Origin: Lithospermum erythrorhizon
Taxonomy: Eukaryota > Streptophyta > Magnoliopsida > Boraginales > Boraginaceae
Length of the DNA: 64,000 bases
Assembly (NCBI GenBank): GCA_019722365.1
Contig: JADFUC010000501.1
Span: 434,001-498,000 of the forward strand
Direction: 5' to 3'
Under the pieces are notes generated by a model, which was not told the origin of the DNA, did no database searches, and worked only from the letters and a program-made list of their open reading frames with translations. Shown here piece after piece: positions 13,301 to 27,059 of this stretch. The translations under genes were made by a program, and so were the position numbers. Numbering within the stretch: the stretch's first letter is position 1; every line of letters starts with the position of its first letter.

Positions 13301-16300
13301 TGCTGAACATTTAGGATCCCTGGCAGCTACCAGTGGTTTTCCATAAGTGGCTTGAAACTATTAAAAACAACAAAAGAGGCTAATGATTTAAGTTCCACCA
13401 AACCAACATTTGAAGCAAAGTGATAAATTGCAAGTGAGATTCAGATAGTTGTCAGGTCAGGAGCAGGAATCAAGGTAAAAGAAGTACAGTAATAGTAAAG
13501 AATACAAAATTGTGAAAATTGGAATATTGAATGTTTAGTACCCAAACATATTAGTACTCAAACATATTATCTGACATTCAAGGGTTGCAGATAAGTACCC
13601 AATATTTCACAAAGGGTGTTGACTTGGTACCCAAACTACCATTTCAATTGTGATTGATGATATCAAATCTACATATTTAGTGCAATATTGATAGTAATGT
13701 GCACCTCGTGAAATATAGGAGACAATGCACAACCATGCCCATATCACTAAAAAACCATGTCTATAATTTACTTGTCGCATCTAGCAATTAGAGACAAGCA
13801 GCAAAAAACAATTTACAACCTCTACAACAATATGAAAGGGGCAACTAAGATGCTAGATAATAGAACTTCCTGATGAGAATAAATTCCAACCCTTAAATGT
13901 TCAAAAGAAACCAATTCAAATAATTGGCTGATTTAGTCATGTTCTCGATGTTCTAAACAGACATAGATTATAAGCACCTTGCAAATACGAGGATATGTAG
14001 TACGGAGGAGACGTAGAACAAAGATTCGTTTATTTATATAAAGCTTTCGAGGAGCTTCAAAATGTAATAATTATCAAGTTCCCACAAGAAAAGACACCTT
14101 AATCATTTACACGAGCATGAATAAGCAGATTAATCATGTACTCCTATTATGCAGCGATGATATAGAAATAACGAGACCTCGGAGAACAGTACATACTTGT
14201 CTTTCCGTCCCCAGAAATCCTGGCATGAGAAAGTCAAACAGAGACCACAGGTCCAGTACATTATTCTGCAATTTGAGGTAACAACTTGTCACTACATAAG
14301 ACGCAACAGATATAGAGAGATAATATAACACGATACAAACCTGTATTGGTGTACCACTGAGTATCAGACGATGATGAGATTTTAATAGTTTCACAGCAAC
14401 TGTGACCTTTGACCTTGCATTCCTTATTATATGCCCCTCATCTAAAATACAGTAGTTCCACAAAATCTCTCTGAGGTTATCAATATCTTTGCGTACAACA
14501 TCATACGATGTTACAATGACATTGTACTTGTCAATTTGTGAACGAAGAGAAATGCGATCTTGTGCAGAACCAACATATTGGAGAGTAGATATTAATGAGG
14601 CATCAATGAACTTCTCTATCTCATACACCCAGTGTCCAACAAGAGTTGAAGGACAAATGATCAGGGAAGGAGGAAGTTCCCCATCCTTCTCGCCAGCAAT
14701 GTGCTCAGCAATGTCTGATGCCATAATGGCTGAAGCTTGAAGAGTCTTCCCAAGGCCCATGTCATCACATAAGATTCCCTGAAGGTTAAAACGTCTTAAG
14801 AATGCCAACCAATTTATGCCTTCCTGTTGATACCTGGGAATAAGAATAAAAAGAGGATCAGGCGAAATGCAAAGTATTTCAAAATAAATCAGAGATGCAG
14901 ATCCTACGCATCTACACCACTGACCCATTTGAGAAATTAACACAAATACATCACTTCCACTCATTTTGGGGAAGTATAGTGTGACCATAGATATTAACAT
15001 AAAAAGAAGTTATATGGATGAAATACAAGAGGTAATGGGTGCCAAAGGATACAAAAAAAGACACCAAACAGAAGGAATATATCATGTCAATGTTGCTGCA
15101 AACATATCGGAAGTATGGAAAAGTTGCACAGAGAATTGACATTATGAAAAAGATAGCTGATAACACGGAAAAAAACAAAAGCATGCACCAGATAAGATGA
15201 TGCTTGACAGCCGTCACATGACTGTGTAGTAATCATTCAAAGTATAAATGAAAAAAACAGGAGTAAAATTTACCTCCTTAAAGTCACTTTCAGCTCAGTT
15301 GCAAGCTTGTAATCATCAATGTGTGAGTTATCAACCAGTTGCTCCAAGAATTCGGCATCATCCTTGTTCCTTAATAAGCTGTCACTTAAACCAATTGGTG
15401 GCAAGACACCACGGGCTAGTGGTAGAAGGGGAACAAGAGCCGCAAAGCTATGTGTCACACTCTGCCTGACAGAATGATCAGAATCACCCATACACCTCAA
15501 AAGTGGAACAACTAACAGAGGAGCATAAGGAACCAACTCCAAGCCCAGTCCATGAACAAGTAAACTAACAAGCATGCCAGCCCCTTGCCTAGCATGTGCA
15601 GATATCTTATCGCCTAGCATAGGAACAACATTTTCAATTACATCACCCATGACGTCTAATGTCATTGACTTGGCCAAGGTCGTGATACATCTTGATGCAG
15701 CTAGCCTAATAGCAACATGAGCATGTCGAACACATTTAAATATGCATGGAAGAAGTGTCAGGACTCTTGATCTCAAACATTGATCCACCATAGGAGCAAT
15801 TGAACGAACAAGCTGCCATGGACAGTAAGGAAAATAAGCAAACAGACCATTTCAATAGTTCTTATAAAAATCAAACACATAAGCTAAAAGCAGCATTACG
15901 GAGCACCCAACAGGAAAAGTTCTAACTTGCATTACAATGATGCAAAATCAACCCTGGTTACTTGTAATGATGCATAATTTCACATCTAGCTCCTTCAATT
16001 GAGGAGTAGCAAGCAAAAATATGTTACCCTCACTGCAGAAAGCTTATACGAGAACTTTTAAACAAGAAAAAACATAAGCAGAGAACACCGTCACAAACAC
16101 ATCATTATTATCTGACAGCATAATTTCTGGCTTAATAACAGCATTGAGACCGATAAGGGAGAAAATAAGGTGTCTCTCTCTCAGTGATCACCCAATAAAA
16201 AACATGCATCTACACAGCAGCAATATATTCATATGTAAGCCCACAACCTAAATATGAAGCACTCTATTAATATATTCAAACAGATATGGAACATAAAATC

Positions 16301-19300
16301 ACATGAAAACACGAGAAAAAAGGCATCAATTATAATACTAGCTCCACTCAAAATTAAGTGCGAGGTTTGCCTTCTTCTCTGATTCCCAAAACTACGTCCC
16401 AATTAAGCTGTATTGCAGTTACTATATTACTAATTCTAACGCAGTCTCAAGTCTGAAACAATGCTTTAAACTCGCCTGTATATTGTTGATTAACGTCTGA
16501 GGATCATTAACGGACTCAATAGCCTGATCAATAAATTGTCCATGTTCTGCACCAAGGCTCTCTTTACTACAAGGTTTAAGGACTTCCACCAGGCAATCCC
16601 AAAGCTTGGGCAAGCTCTCAAACAATGTACCACCAAATTTCTCACATAAATATTTAAGTGCAAGTTCGGATCCCCTCCTGCTAATAAAACCCTCAACCCT
16701 TGATCGATCTTCTCCAGAAGAAGGCAACTGAACTTTCACTTTTTGTCTGGTAGCCGTGCCTCCAGGAGACCAGAAATCTTGCTCTTCTATTAATTCAATG
16801 GAACTCAATAAAGCAGCTTGAGGTGTCTCACGGGGATCCATGCATGTGAGGCTACAAAGATTCTTTATAAGCTTGTCATTAGGGCTAGGCTTACGGTGAA
16901 TACAATGGTAAATGAGTTCGGCAAGGGCTTCAGCTGCCTTGTTTTGCAGCATTTCCTCCTTCAGAGAGACAGAAAAGTGAATCAATTTAGAAATCAGTAG
17001 GATCAGCTAAACTTTTATGGCTCATGAATTTTTAACACCCTTACCTGTTCCCTTTTAATGGAAGCCATTAGTGGCAGTATTATGGGGTTAAGTTTGGCAG
17101 GAAGTTCTGACATCCAAACTACAGCAGCCGCAAGTAAAGCCGAGACAGTTATATGTAAACTACCCTGGCAGTTGAGCAGACAAATCAATAAAACTGTGGA
17201 AGATTGATAAATCAATAAACGACACTGAGAGCTCACAATACCTGTACGCACTTCAAATACCCTGACGTCATCAAGAGCCTTTGTTTTGAAGACTCTAAGT
17301 CATCAGACAAATTTGGAGTGCTACATTCTTCAACCTCAGCACTAGTAGTAGAGATAGTAAAGGGAAGTTTAGATGTGAAGTTAATTGCATCGTCAACACC
17401 CAAGTTCTCAAAATCCAATTTTGTTGATGACAAAAGTTCTTTAAACATGCCAGAGGAATCAAGAGCATGATAAAACTGGCATGCCTCATTGCGCATTTTA
17501 GCATAAGTTCTAGAAAGTTCTGAATATGGAAGAGGGGAACTTTTTGTGGGGAATGCAGGGTTAGTACAAACTAACAAATCCAACAACCAGTTCCTGAAGT
17601 TGCTTGAAACGATAGCAACAGGCCCCTCAGCATTACAATGTTTGGCTTTCAACTCTTTAAACCAAGAAATAAGAACCATTGAAGACACCTGATTAAAATA
17701 ACAATAAGTCCAATGTAGAGCATTATTGACTAAGGATCAGGAAGGAAAACATAATCAGTCTTATTTGTTTCTTTAAGAAAAAAAATTCTACCTGTCGCTG
17801 AACTCCAGAAAGAGAGGTGATAGCTGCCCATAATGGATTAATCACATATCCCAAGGAAGCCTCATTTAACTTGGAAGACAACATGCCCAATGCTGAAGAT
17901 GTGACTACCCTTGTAAATGTCACAGAAATATCCACATCTGAACCAACTATTATTTTTGATAGATGGCTAGAAGAAGTATCCCTATTTTGTTCTTGGAAAG
18001 TGGCTCCTTGAGAAAAATCCAGAACTGAGCTTTTTGAGGACTCATTCTCAAATTTTGCAGCTCTCATCTTTGCAGCTGCTCTAAAATGACTTTTGCGAGG
18101 TACACTAATGGGCCAAAACATTTTTGTGGTATCCAATGGAGAACCATAAGGTGTAGTTGCTAGCTCTATCCAGGATGAGAAGTACAATTTAACAGCACCT
18201 TCCAAGTCTTCGATAGGACTCTGGCATCAATCAACAAAACAAAATTACAAATCAAGGAATAGCCAAGAGAGAGATATAGGGTCACAAGTAGTTTGCCAAA
18301 TGGTAACAGAGAGGGGAGGAATGAGGGACAGAAAATTTACAGATCCAAGGGAAGAATGCATCTGAAAATTGAACTTTCACTTTGTAAGTGGAAATCAAAT
18401 CCAGTGGCAGCAGTATAGAGAATGAAAATTAAGCATGCAGTCATGCACTCAGCTTTAGAAAAGCCAGTGTCACCGACTATAACAATGCCAAAATGAGTTG
18501 ATCATAACTTTTCAGCATTAAAAATAGATGGAAATCACAATTTCAAAAGGAGCAAAATTCAAGAGCAACCTGATCCGAGGCAAATCAAATGGTATGCTTA
18601 TTGGGTGATGGATATGCATGACAAAGAAGAAACAGTAATAACTTAATTATGTTTACAAAATATTGGGCTATCCAAGTTTAATCAACAAATTGTAAATCGA
18701 ACTTCAACTGAGACTTGCTAGATCAATGATTCAAACTAAAGAAGATGAACAGAGGATTAGATGGTTCCCCACCTCAATAAGAAGCCTCCAAACTCTCTCC
18801 GAGCACTGTAAAATTTCCTCATTCGATTCAAGTAGCAAGTTCTGGAAGACAGTCCTCAGTGTATCTCCCATGATAAATGAAGGCCAAAAGGAGCTAGATG
18901 ACTCAGCTTTACTTCTCTTAAGTCCGGCCTCCAGCAAGCGTTCCTAAACAACAAATGTAACTTTAAACAAAAACTACACTGGCAATAACAAAAGCTGGCA
19001 ATTAGTAAATTCATGTACCATAAAATGGAACGAAAAGGCGTTCCAGAGTACGAATAGCTGCATAACGGACGGATGTAATACTGTGTCTCATAAATGGCCA
19101 TAAGCGTGGTGCTAAAGTTGATAGCATATAAGGATTTTCGAGATTTGTTGTCCCTTCAACAATACCACCGCAACCAATTGCATTAAGATCAATATTCTGC
19201 TGATCTTCAGAACCAAATGTCTTTGGCACCATCTGGTCCTGAGAATATATCTCTGCTAAAAGGTTCATTACACTGCAATCAGAGCAAAACTATATCAAGG

Positions 19301-22300
19301 CGAACAACTTCGGTGAACTATACCACCAGAAATATACAAGGATCCAAAAAACTATATAAGAATGCAATAATAGTATATAAGACAAACATATGAACCGCGA
19401 AGAGAAACTAGCACAGAATCCAGGCAGCAAGGCAACATAACTATGCAGCATGACTATAGCCTAATCAAAGATACTGGTTAAGGAACAACTTGATGTCACC
19501 TTTAAGACATAACAGGAGACGGAAGGAAAAATTTAAATATGATAAGAACTCGGCAGACCATTGGACGAAAACTCCAATACTAGTGAAAATAATAAAGCCC
19601 AGGTCGAAATATTTTGGAGTATAGAGTATAAGGTTTACTACTTAGGAGTTCCAATAAAGAATATATAAATCAGAAAGAAGATTATGACTGATATCTTTTT
19701 ACAAGTGTTCTAACACCAACCAGTACATAGTGATTAAATTATTTATGCCTCACAGTGGAAAGCTGAATCTCAACCTACTACAGGTTCAAGGGATAGGCAA
19801 CATGCAAGATGAAGGAAAAGCAGTGATTACCCTATAACTTACAATTATATCAGGCATCAATACAAATGTCAGAACTCAATGATTGGCCAAGGGTGACACT
19901 CAAAGCAAAATTGAGATGAAATAATTTACACATGCAGCCAAATTAGAGTGAGCCAATTGATGAATGTATGTAAACTCCTAAAAGAATATTTAAATACCGA
20001 AATGTTATCGTTAAATTTAAAGAGGTAAAAATGAGGAAAGTGCATAAGTAGAAGTAGAGGTAAAATACACCATTTAGTTACTAATAATACCTGCTAGTGG
20101 ATGGACTCAGATCATCCAAGTCCAATAAAATATCCCACAGTAACATAATAATTGTATGCAAGAGTGGACCATTCAATGAAACCAAAGCAGGAACAGTTGG
20201 TATCAAAGCATCTGCAGCAACTGCTCTCACGTCGTCATCGGGATCCTCAAGTCCAGCTTTGCAGGCTGGAAGTACATACTCTAGCAAATCACGAAGCATC
20301 TCCTGTAAAGCATATAAAATTAGAAACGATTTATTAATCAGAGGGCAGTGAACAAATGGTAACCAGGAGTCCAGGAACAGAAATTCCTCAAACCAACAAC
20401 ACATTTCATCAATAACCTATGAAGACTAAACACTGAGTGCAACAGTGGAGTTATATGATTCCGCATCCACCTATAAGATCATGTAATAGTTAAAAAGAAC
20501 AAATTAACAAAAGTGTTATCGTTTTAAATCACCAAGCCCCTAATGTTCATCACTTAGCTGCCATCACAATTCTTAAAAATCAATGTACATATGCTTGCTC
20601 AAATTCTGATGAACTTCGATACATGCCATTTAAACAGTCATCAAAGCTTTTGTTAACACTTTGAAGCTTCCTAATTTTAGTTTACATTCCAGGTGAACAA
20701 AGAAAAAGAGGGCACTGCCAATGTAGTATAAAACATGTCATTTTAGCATTAATGATGTCTTGTTCTTCTTGTATTAAGAAGAACAACAAAATATTATATG
20801 AGTGATTTAAATAAAAAATTCATGGGTGATATAAGAGCTCAAGATATCCAATAAAACTTTACCTGTCTCACTGCTACCAGATATTTGATTCCTAATAGAC
20901 TTCCATGACGTATCTCCCACTCTGGTCTATGCTGAAAAAGAAAAGGTAAAATAGCTATTGAAAATCGAAGATCGTTTACAATACAGAGTGAATTATGAGA
21001 GTTCAACAACACAAGTATGATGGTGAAGAGGAAGAAAAACATTATATAGACCTGCATCTGGAGCAATATATTCAATGTCAGATGAACTAATGTAGGCTGC
21101 ATGGACTTGAAAATAGCACCTAAAGCCTGTGCACAAGTTTCCCGAACTGGTGCAACAACCTGATCGGAGACATAATCCCCAAAACTGACATGGGAAAGAG
21201 ACAAATTAGGCATACTCTGTTAAACGAGACTATTCTCTCAATTACAGGCCATTAACAGAGGCAAGTCATGTTTTAAATCAGATTGCAATATTAAAATAGG
21301 ATAAATCCCATTGCTAAACATGCGGCCAGCTTACTAATGGACTACTCTAACTTATAAAAATCATGCAAATCTAGAGATCAGTTGCAGCATAAGCTGTTTG
21401 TATGTCCAATTTCTTTTTCGTTCCAATTCGTAGAAGTGCCATCACTATACCAAGTACCAACAAATCTTATAGATAAAAATCCTAGTAAATCAGAAATTTA
21501 CCGGTCCAGCGTCAGAACACATAAGAAACGGATAGCACAATCTCGAAGAAATTCACAATTCTTTAGCCAAGAATGCCTGGTCAACTTAACCAAGCTCATT
21601 AGATCACGATTCTCGGGAAGATTATTAGGTTTATCTAGCTTTTCCACCATTGAGTAGCCATCTGCTGCTGTCTGGCCTACCATGTCAATATTAGCTGGAG
21701 CCTCGTATTTTACAGCACCAAATTCACATGCCCCATTTGTCCCAGAGGGAAAACTCCCACCTCCATCTTCAAGTTTTAGCTGCATATTCAGATTCACGTC
21801 TTCAGTTGTTGATACAGATATATCTATTGGTGCGCATGGAATATCTTCCAACTTAGGTTTCTTCAGTACTGGCTCCAATTCCTCAGGAGGCAATTGCATA
21901 TTCAAATCAATCTCCCGCTCTCTATTTATCACATCTTCACAAGGTTTTTCTTTTTCTGTCAAACTAGGATCCGATGCAAAATCAGGGCTCAAATCAGGAG
22001 GGAGAACTCCTGCCATGGCACCCTGATGAGCAAGAATCTCTCTTAAAGCCATGATACTTCCATGCCGAATCTCCCACACTGGAAGCAGAACATATATGTG
22101 TTAACTTGTGACATGATAAGGGGATGGTGTGAAGAAAAAGTAAAAAAGAATACTAAAAAGGCTAAATACCAGGGTCGAACATGTCAAGAAGAAGTTGTTC
22201 AACAAAACCTTGAAAAGGCCAAACCCCTTCTGTTTCATTTTCCAAGATATCTTCATCAGAAGCAGTATCACCAAGCACCTGATAGGAAATACTAATACCA

Positions 22301-25300
22301 TCATCCAATAACCAATGATTTTGCAACAACTTTTCAATCTCACATTATAGTTCTTCAAAGCTTTTAGGCACAAAATATCATTCATGGGACTTCAGAATGC
22401 CATTAAACTTAGGTGATAAATGAGAGTACGGCACCTAGGATTTCTTGGACGGTTCTCAGGCAAATTGATTCGGTTATTATATTAAAGCAACAGTGATGAT
22501 CAATATGATGAACTATTAGGCCTACTCATACCACTCAAATCAGGAAGTGGAACCTAAGAAAGTCTTGGAAGGTTCAAACTTCAACCTACTTTTTCCAGTG
22601 TGTGCAACTGTATGGTTGCACTCTGGGAGATGAAATACAAAAACAGATTCACTTCAAACTGCACCCATAATCTATGAAAACATTGAAGAGTAATACTTAA
22701 ACTCTAGAACAAATTGTATTATACAACCATATTACCTAAAATTCTAGAACATCAAGTAAAGTGATTGAGTGACCTAATCAGCTGGAAGGACCAACTACAT
22801 ATTGTATCTCCTATGTCTAATGCATGTATCCATGAATTAAAAATTGCCAGAGATTCAACATGAATATGGGCACACCGCACAATAAGAATCATATATTCAA
22901 ATTCAAACACATTTGTTTTACCTTACTTGAACTTGATAAGTCTTGAACATTTCCCTTAGGTGATATCATCTCATGCGACTGTGGAGCATCTGAATCTCCA
23001 TTCTTCGACCATCCCTTCATTTGGTCTTTCGTATTTACTTTTGCTTTGCGTTTTAAGAGGTTTAGTTCCCTTGCACTGATTCTCCTGGACTTATAACTAG
23101 GTACCATGTTCGCAACAAGCTGTCGGACATTCTGCACCGACCCTGATGTGAAATATTGGCGGGCAACTCCATTCCCAGGAGAGTTATACTTGTGTTCGAG
23201 AAGGTCTTCATCTCTAATCATTTCATTTACATCCATAAATGACTCACACACATCTAAACCTGCATACGCAAGTAATTGCAAGTTAGCTGAGAGCTCATTG
23301 TTGAGATACTCAAAGAAGATAAATACTATATGAAGAACCCAATCACCCATTATGTTAAACTACATACATCTTACATAAAGGAACAGTCGAATGGAATTAA
23401 TATAAGTTGATGAAGAGAACGTGGGTGACAATGATAATTATAAGAACAATGATAAGCAAATTGACAGTAATAAGAGTTATCACAAAAACATGCAGACCAA
23501 ATTGTATTATGTGGAGTCTAACTATGTATACTAGAAGCAACTGTTTGACAAATAATTCAAACCTCCACATAATTTAATTGTTTAACATGACAATGATCAT
23601 CGAAACGTAATTCATGCCAAAATTAGTTAACATCGAGACCATTCATCTTGCAAAAGCATAAGATAATCAAATAATTGTAACGTTTTGAGTTTAAAGAATG
23701 TTGTTATTAACTTGATTGTTACCAAATACATTCTCTCTGAGCAATTACAAATAAATTAATCATTTACAAGAGAAGATTAATTTAAAAAGAAAAGGCTTCA
23801 ATGTATTAAAGCACAACTACATGACATAACATACATAAAACCAACAGTTCTTTAGATAAGTTAAGAAAGTTGTATCCAATGGATTCACAAAGATCAATTG
23901 TGTCAACAAACGTACCCAATCTACGTCGAAGATTTTGTTTCTGCCGAGCCAACCGCTCTCTCGGGTTCTTGCTGATGTCAGTAGTTATATCATATTCCTA
24001 AATCAAGAAGAAGGAAAAAAGTTAATTGACTCCAGGGAAATGCTATTAAATTGAATATGATTGTTCATGCACCCATAGCAAGGAAAATCAGTCAAGCACA
24101 GTCCCATATTAATATTGATGTACATTAAAGATCTCTGTCTTTTACAATACTATGACATTGACCTACCCCAAGGCTTCTAATGCTCTTAGTGAAGTCAGAA
24201 AGGTTATGCACAACAATCAATTATAGATCTCAGTATTTTGCTTAGCTTCAATCTCCAAAGCAAAAAACTAATTACAGAATACCTGTCCCCCTGAAGCCAA
24301 AAGAGCCCCAAATTCCAATACTTTTCTCAGATCAAAGCTGTTACAACAATGAAACATTCCAATAAGCCATAATCCAAATTAACTATATGAACTCCAGAAT
24401 ATCTAGTTTTAATCGATAATCCAAAGATGACTTCAAAAATTTCACTGGCATGCAGTACTTGAAAAAATAATGCATAACTAGTTTTTATTTATGTACACCA
24501 AATAACCTTCTAAAAGATGTGCCACCAACAATCTCTGAGTAGTTGTTAGGCATTGCAATAACATCTTCAATGCTGCATGAAATTCCAACCTCTGATATTT
24601 TTTTCTCAATACAGCTGTAGAGTTCAGCCATAGATGTGTGTTTTGCATTTTCCGCAATAGCTCCAATGGCATGAGCTGCCGCGACCCTGGTATCCCATTT
24701 TTTACTACGTAGATACACAGAAACCTGCATAAATGGTAAGCGAGGGTCAAAATAGAGGGTTTAGAAAGAAAATTATTTTCACAGACCTATATAAAACTGA
24801 AAAGGCTCTACGAAGACAGCAGAAAGCACATTAACTGAACATCTTTCAACACATATAGGAGAACTTACATATCAAGGTAAACTCATAGTTGATAGAGACA
24901 TCCTAAGACCTTATGCCTCATACTTCATGAATATTATAATATTCCATTACCAACTTTATATTTCATTTTTCATCTCATTCTGACTAGAATATTTCATTTC
25001 TTCGGTCTCTTTAAAGTTATAATTGCATATACCTCTTGGGTGAATCACACAACAGCTTGACAATATTACGTGAAGCAAAAGTAACATGACAGAATAATGC
25101 CACTTATAAAAGAAATATATGAGTGAATACCTTAACACCAAAAACCAGGTACTGGTATCTTATGCTGACAGGATATAATTTTAAGCAAGTAGTACAAAGG
25201 TGTGGTAAACAAATCATGTGTAATTATATAAGAAAATGCATACCTTACACAACAGCGGGTTCAGGTCCTGAGGATGCGATTTAGCAATTTCACCAATCTG

Positions 25301-25694
25301 CCTCGCTGCAGTAAACCTAGTTGCTTGTGTGGAACCAGCTTAGTTTTGGTCAAAGAAATTAATCATTGAGGTCAAATGCTAATGCCAAATGAACAGAAAT
25401 AAAACCACAAGGCGAAAGCATACTGTAAATAGTAGCAGCTTGAATATACTAAAGTATCACACAAGTACTGGCAACGTATGATGCTAACAGGGTATGTGCT
25501 TGTAGAATGTTCATGAAGCTCTATATTAGTAATGCAAGTGATTTTCTAGCAACTAGTAACTTGTCTTTTATCATCCATCAGAAAGAGGAGTTTCACGTGT
25601 TAAGAATGAAAAGGGAGTGTTGCAACGTAAATGCAAAAAGGATACTGTCCAACAATGTGAGCAAACGGTTGAGACGCGATGACTGCTGAGTCAT
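9237..25694 (-). CDS. BTAF1: TATA-binding protein-associated factor BTAF1 / Mot1-type SWI2/SNF2 ATPase (RGD3 orthologue)
   Basis: Mot1/BTAF1 uses ATP to strip TBP from DNA and so redistributes it among promoters. In Arabidopsis the gene is RGD3, needed for shoot regeneration. Splicing on the minus strand gives 6138 nt, about 2045 residues, the usual plant length. The start ([16 protein letters not shown]) and the N-terminal HEAT-repeat array ([40 protein letters not shown]-type repeats, [10 protein letters not shown]) fit the family. The ATPase begins near residue 1453. Motif I is DDMGLGKT (1475-1482), motif II is DEGH (1583-1586, the Mot1 form of the DExH box), and motif VI is DRAHRLGQ (1922-1929). 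The C-terminus ([13 protein letters not shown]) is conserved and ends at the TGA at 9237-9239. Every phase closes with normal splice sites except a GC donor (16475) and one abnormal junction near 19043/18944. No frameshift or stop is seen in the coding exons. Confidence 0.96.
9705..9990. repeat. Repeat-like block inside a BTAF1 intron
   Basis: Just 5' of the penultimate coding exon, in the intron 11442-9701, the sequence has an unusual open minus-strand stretch (9964-9701) and different base use from nearby introns (CCTTCCGGAACCCCTTGAGCC and similar). It looks like an inserted mobile-element fragment of unknown family. It is not part of the BTAF1 product. Confidence 0.3.
10251..10304. repeat. 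(AT)27 microsatellite
   Basis: An uninterrupted run of 27 AT units inside a BTAF1 intron. It is likely polymorphic in length. Confidence 0.97.
10550..11060. mobile_element. Probable non-autonomous DNA transposon in a BTAF1 intron
   Basis: The stretch is rich in TTCGGCTC, GCTCGAA, GAACGCTC and their complements (for example GTTCGGCTC near 10587 and GAGCCGAATAATTTCGAACCG near 10928), giving opposed termini about 350-450 bp apart. This resembles hAT-like non-autonomous elements common in plant introns. Exact ends and target duplication are not resolved. Confidence 0.4.
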
Positions 25695-26194
25695 GCTTCT
25701 TTTCAATGCTCCCGTAAAACTTCAGTTCCCCAAAGTAAGAAATATATTTCAGTGACCAGCCAACAACATTCCGCATTTACTTTGAAATTCTTGCTCACGA
25801 ATCACTCTACCATCAAGTCCACCATCCACCTGAAAATTTTAAACTTAGGTCTTCTTAGCAAAGTTACCAATCTATGCAAATCAGTGCAAAGAAGATTGAG
25901 ATATTATTAAAATATGTAACAGTTAACATCAATAGGAGGTGATTGCATCCAACAGAAATTGTATTTAATTAGCAAAAAAACTAAGGGTAATTAACTGAGA
26001 GTATTTTAGAAAGTAATTCCTACAGCTATAAAAGTAGCTACAACAACGAAAAAATGATCAAAGCAGCTTATCGGAAATTCTTGAAGCTCGACTAAAACAT
26101 TCCAATCCCAAAGGGGAAAATTAAGAAACAGGACGCATCCAAAATAGAACAAATCTAAATTTTAAATCAATTACTGGACAAAGGATTTTATGGT

Positions 26195-26246
26195 AGCCGA
26201 ATAGAAGATGTAAAAGCTATAGCCGAATAGAAGATGTAAAAGCTAT
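26195..26246. repeat. 26-bp tandem duplication in the BTAF1 5' UTR intron
   Basis: Two identical, directly adjacent copies of a 26-bp unit beginning AGCCGAATAGAAGATG occupy 26195-26220 and 26221-26246. Confidence 0.9.
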
Positions 26247-27042
26247 AGGAACAAATAAATACATTGCCATAGAAACCAAACCAAGCCAAACTAAACATTA
26301 TCCTACTAAGTCGGCTATATGGATACAATGTCTCGATTCAGTGATTCACCTCAATATCGGATTATGGATACACTAACATAGAACAAATTAAAAAACTCCA
26401 AATATGCCAATTATATATCCATAACGAGCCAAACCCGACTAACTTGTAACTAAAACCAATACCAATTAAAAAATTCAACCCAAAATTAACACACCTTCAC
26501 TAAATGCAGCAATATTGTTCCTTAAAATCAGCCACATAAAATATAACACAACACTCAATTACTCATTAATACAACACAATTTGTCAATTTGAATTAAAAT
26601 GAATAAAAAAATACACAATTAATCTTCATTTGCCCTAAATGCTCGTAAAGCTGAAACCTTTACACAAATTCCACCACAAAACACAACAAATATAAAAAGA
26701 CTCAAACTTTGGATCCAATTCAATCAAACCCAACAAATTTAAACTAATAAAACACAAAAAAATTCAAAAAATCAAAACAAAAATTGCAATAAATTAAATA
26801 CAGTAAAAATAAAGAGCAAAATGAGAAAAATGCAGATTTTTTATACATGATTGTGTGTATACAAGTGTGTATTAGTGTGTGTAAAGAATAAAATACCTGA
26901 AGAAGATCTTGAAATTAAATTGTTTTTTTTAGCAATGTTTAATTTTCTGGGTTTTTTTTTATGAATTAAAAATGAAAAAAGAGAAAGTGTAAGATGAAGA
27001 ACACAAGGGTTTGGTACGATTTGGAAAATAGAGATAGCACTT

Positions 27043-27052
27043 GTTTTTATAG
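27043..27052 (-). promoter_or_regulatory. Probable TATA box of BTAF1
   Basis: CTATAAAAAC on the minus strand lies about 30 bp upstream of a pyrimidine-rich leader that runs to a clean splice donor (TCAG/GTATTT) at 26897/26896. This fits transcription starting near 27015 and a first exon that is wholly non-coding. Confidence 0.55.
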
Positions 27053-27059
27053 AAAATCA

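Larger units (their letters stand above)
9237..27015 (-). other. BTAF1: Exon map of the BTAF1 gene
   Basis: Exons in transcript order. Non-coding: about 27015-26897. Start exon: 25830-25646 (ATG at 25694). Then 25338-25244, 24724-24507, 24337-24283, 23997-23916, 23259-22922, 22278-22170, 22078-21502, 21184-21052, 20931-20863, 20302-20091, 19272-19044 (end inferred), 18943-18773, 18220-17792, 17688-17242, 17164-17045, 16958-16476 (GC donor), 15812-15274, 14833-14341, 14265-14197, 13357-13253, 13176-12952, 12836-12573, 12391-12342, 11721-11609 (or from 11718), 11525-11443, 9700-9491, 9407-9237. I placed each edge by matching the open frame to splice sites and checking that phases join. The 3' UTR extends below 9237; its end is not visible. 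The 5' UTR is interrupted by an intron of about 1.07 kb (26896-25831). Confidence 0.85.

Noticed and set aside
14489..14740. Plus-strand open frame of 83 codons across the BTAF1 ATPase exon
   Set aside because: Antisense shadow of the conserved helicase coding sequence on the minus strand.
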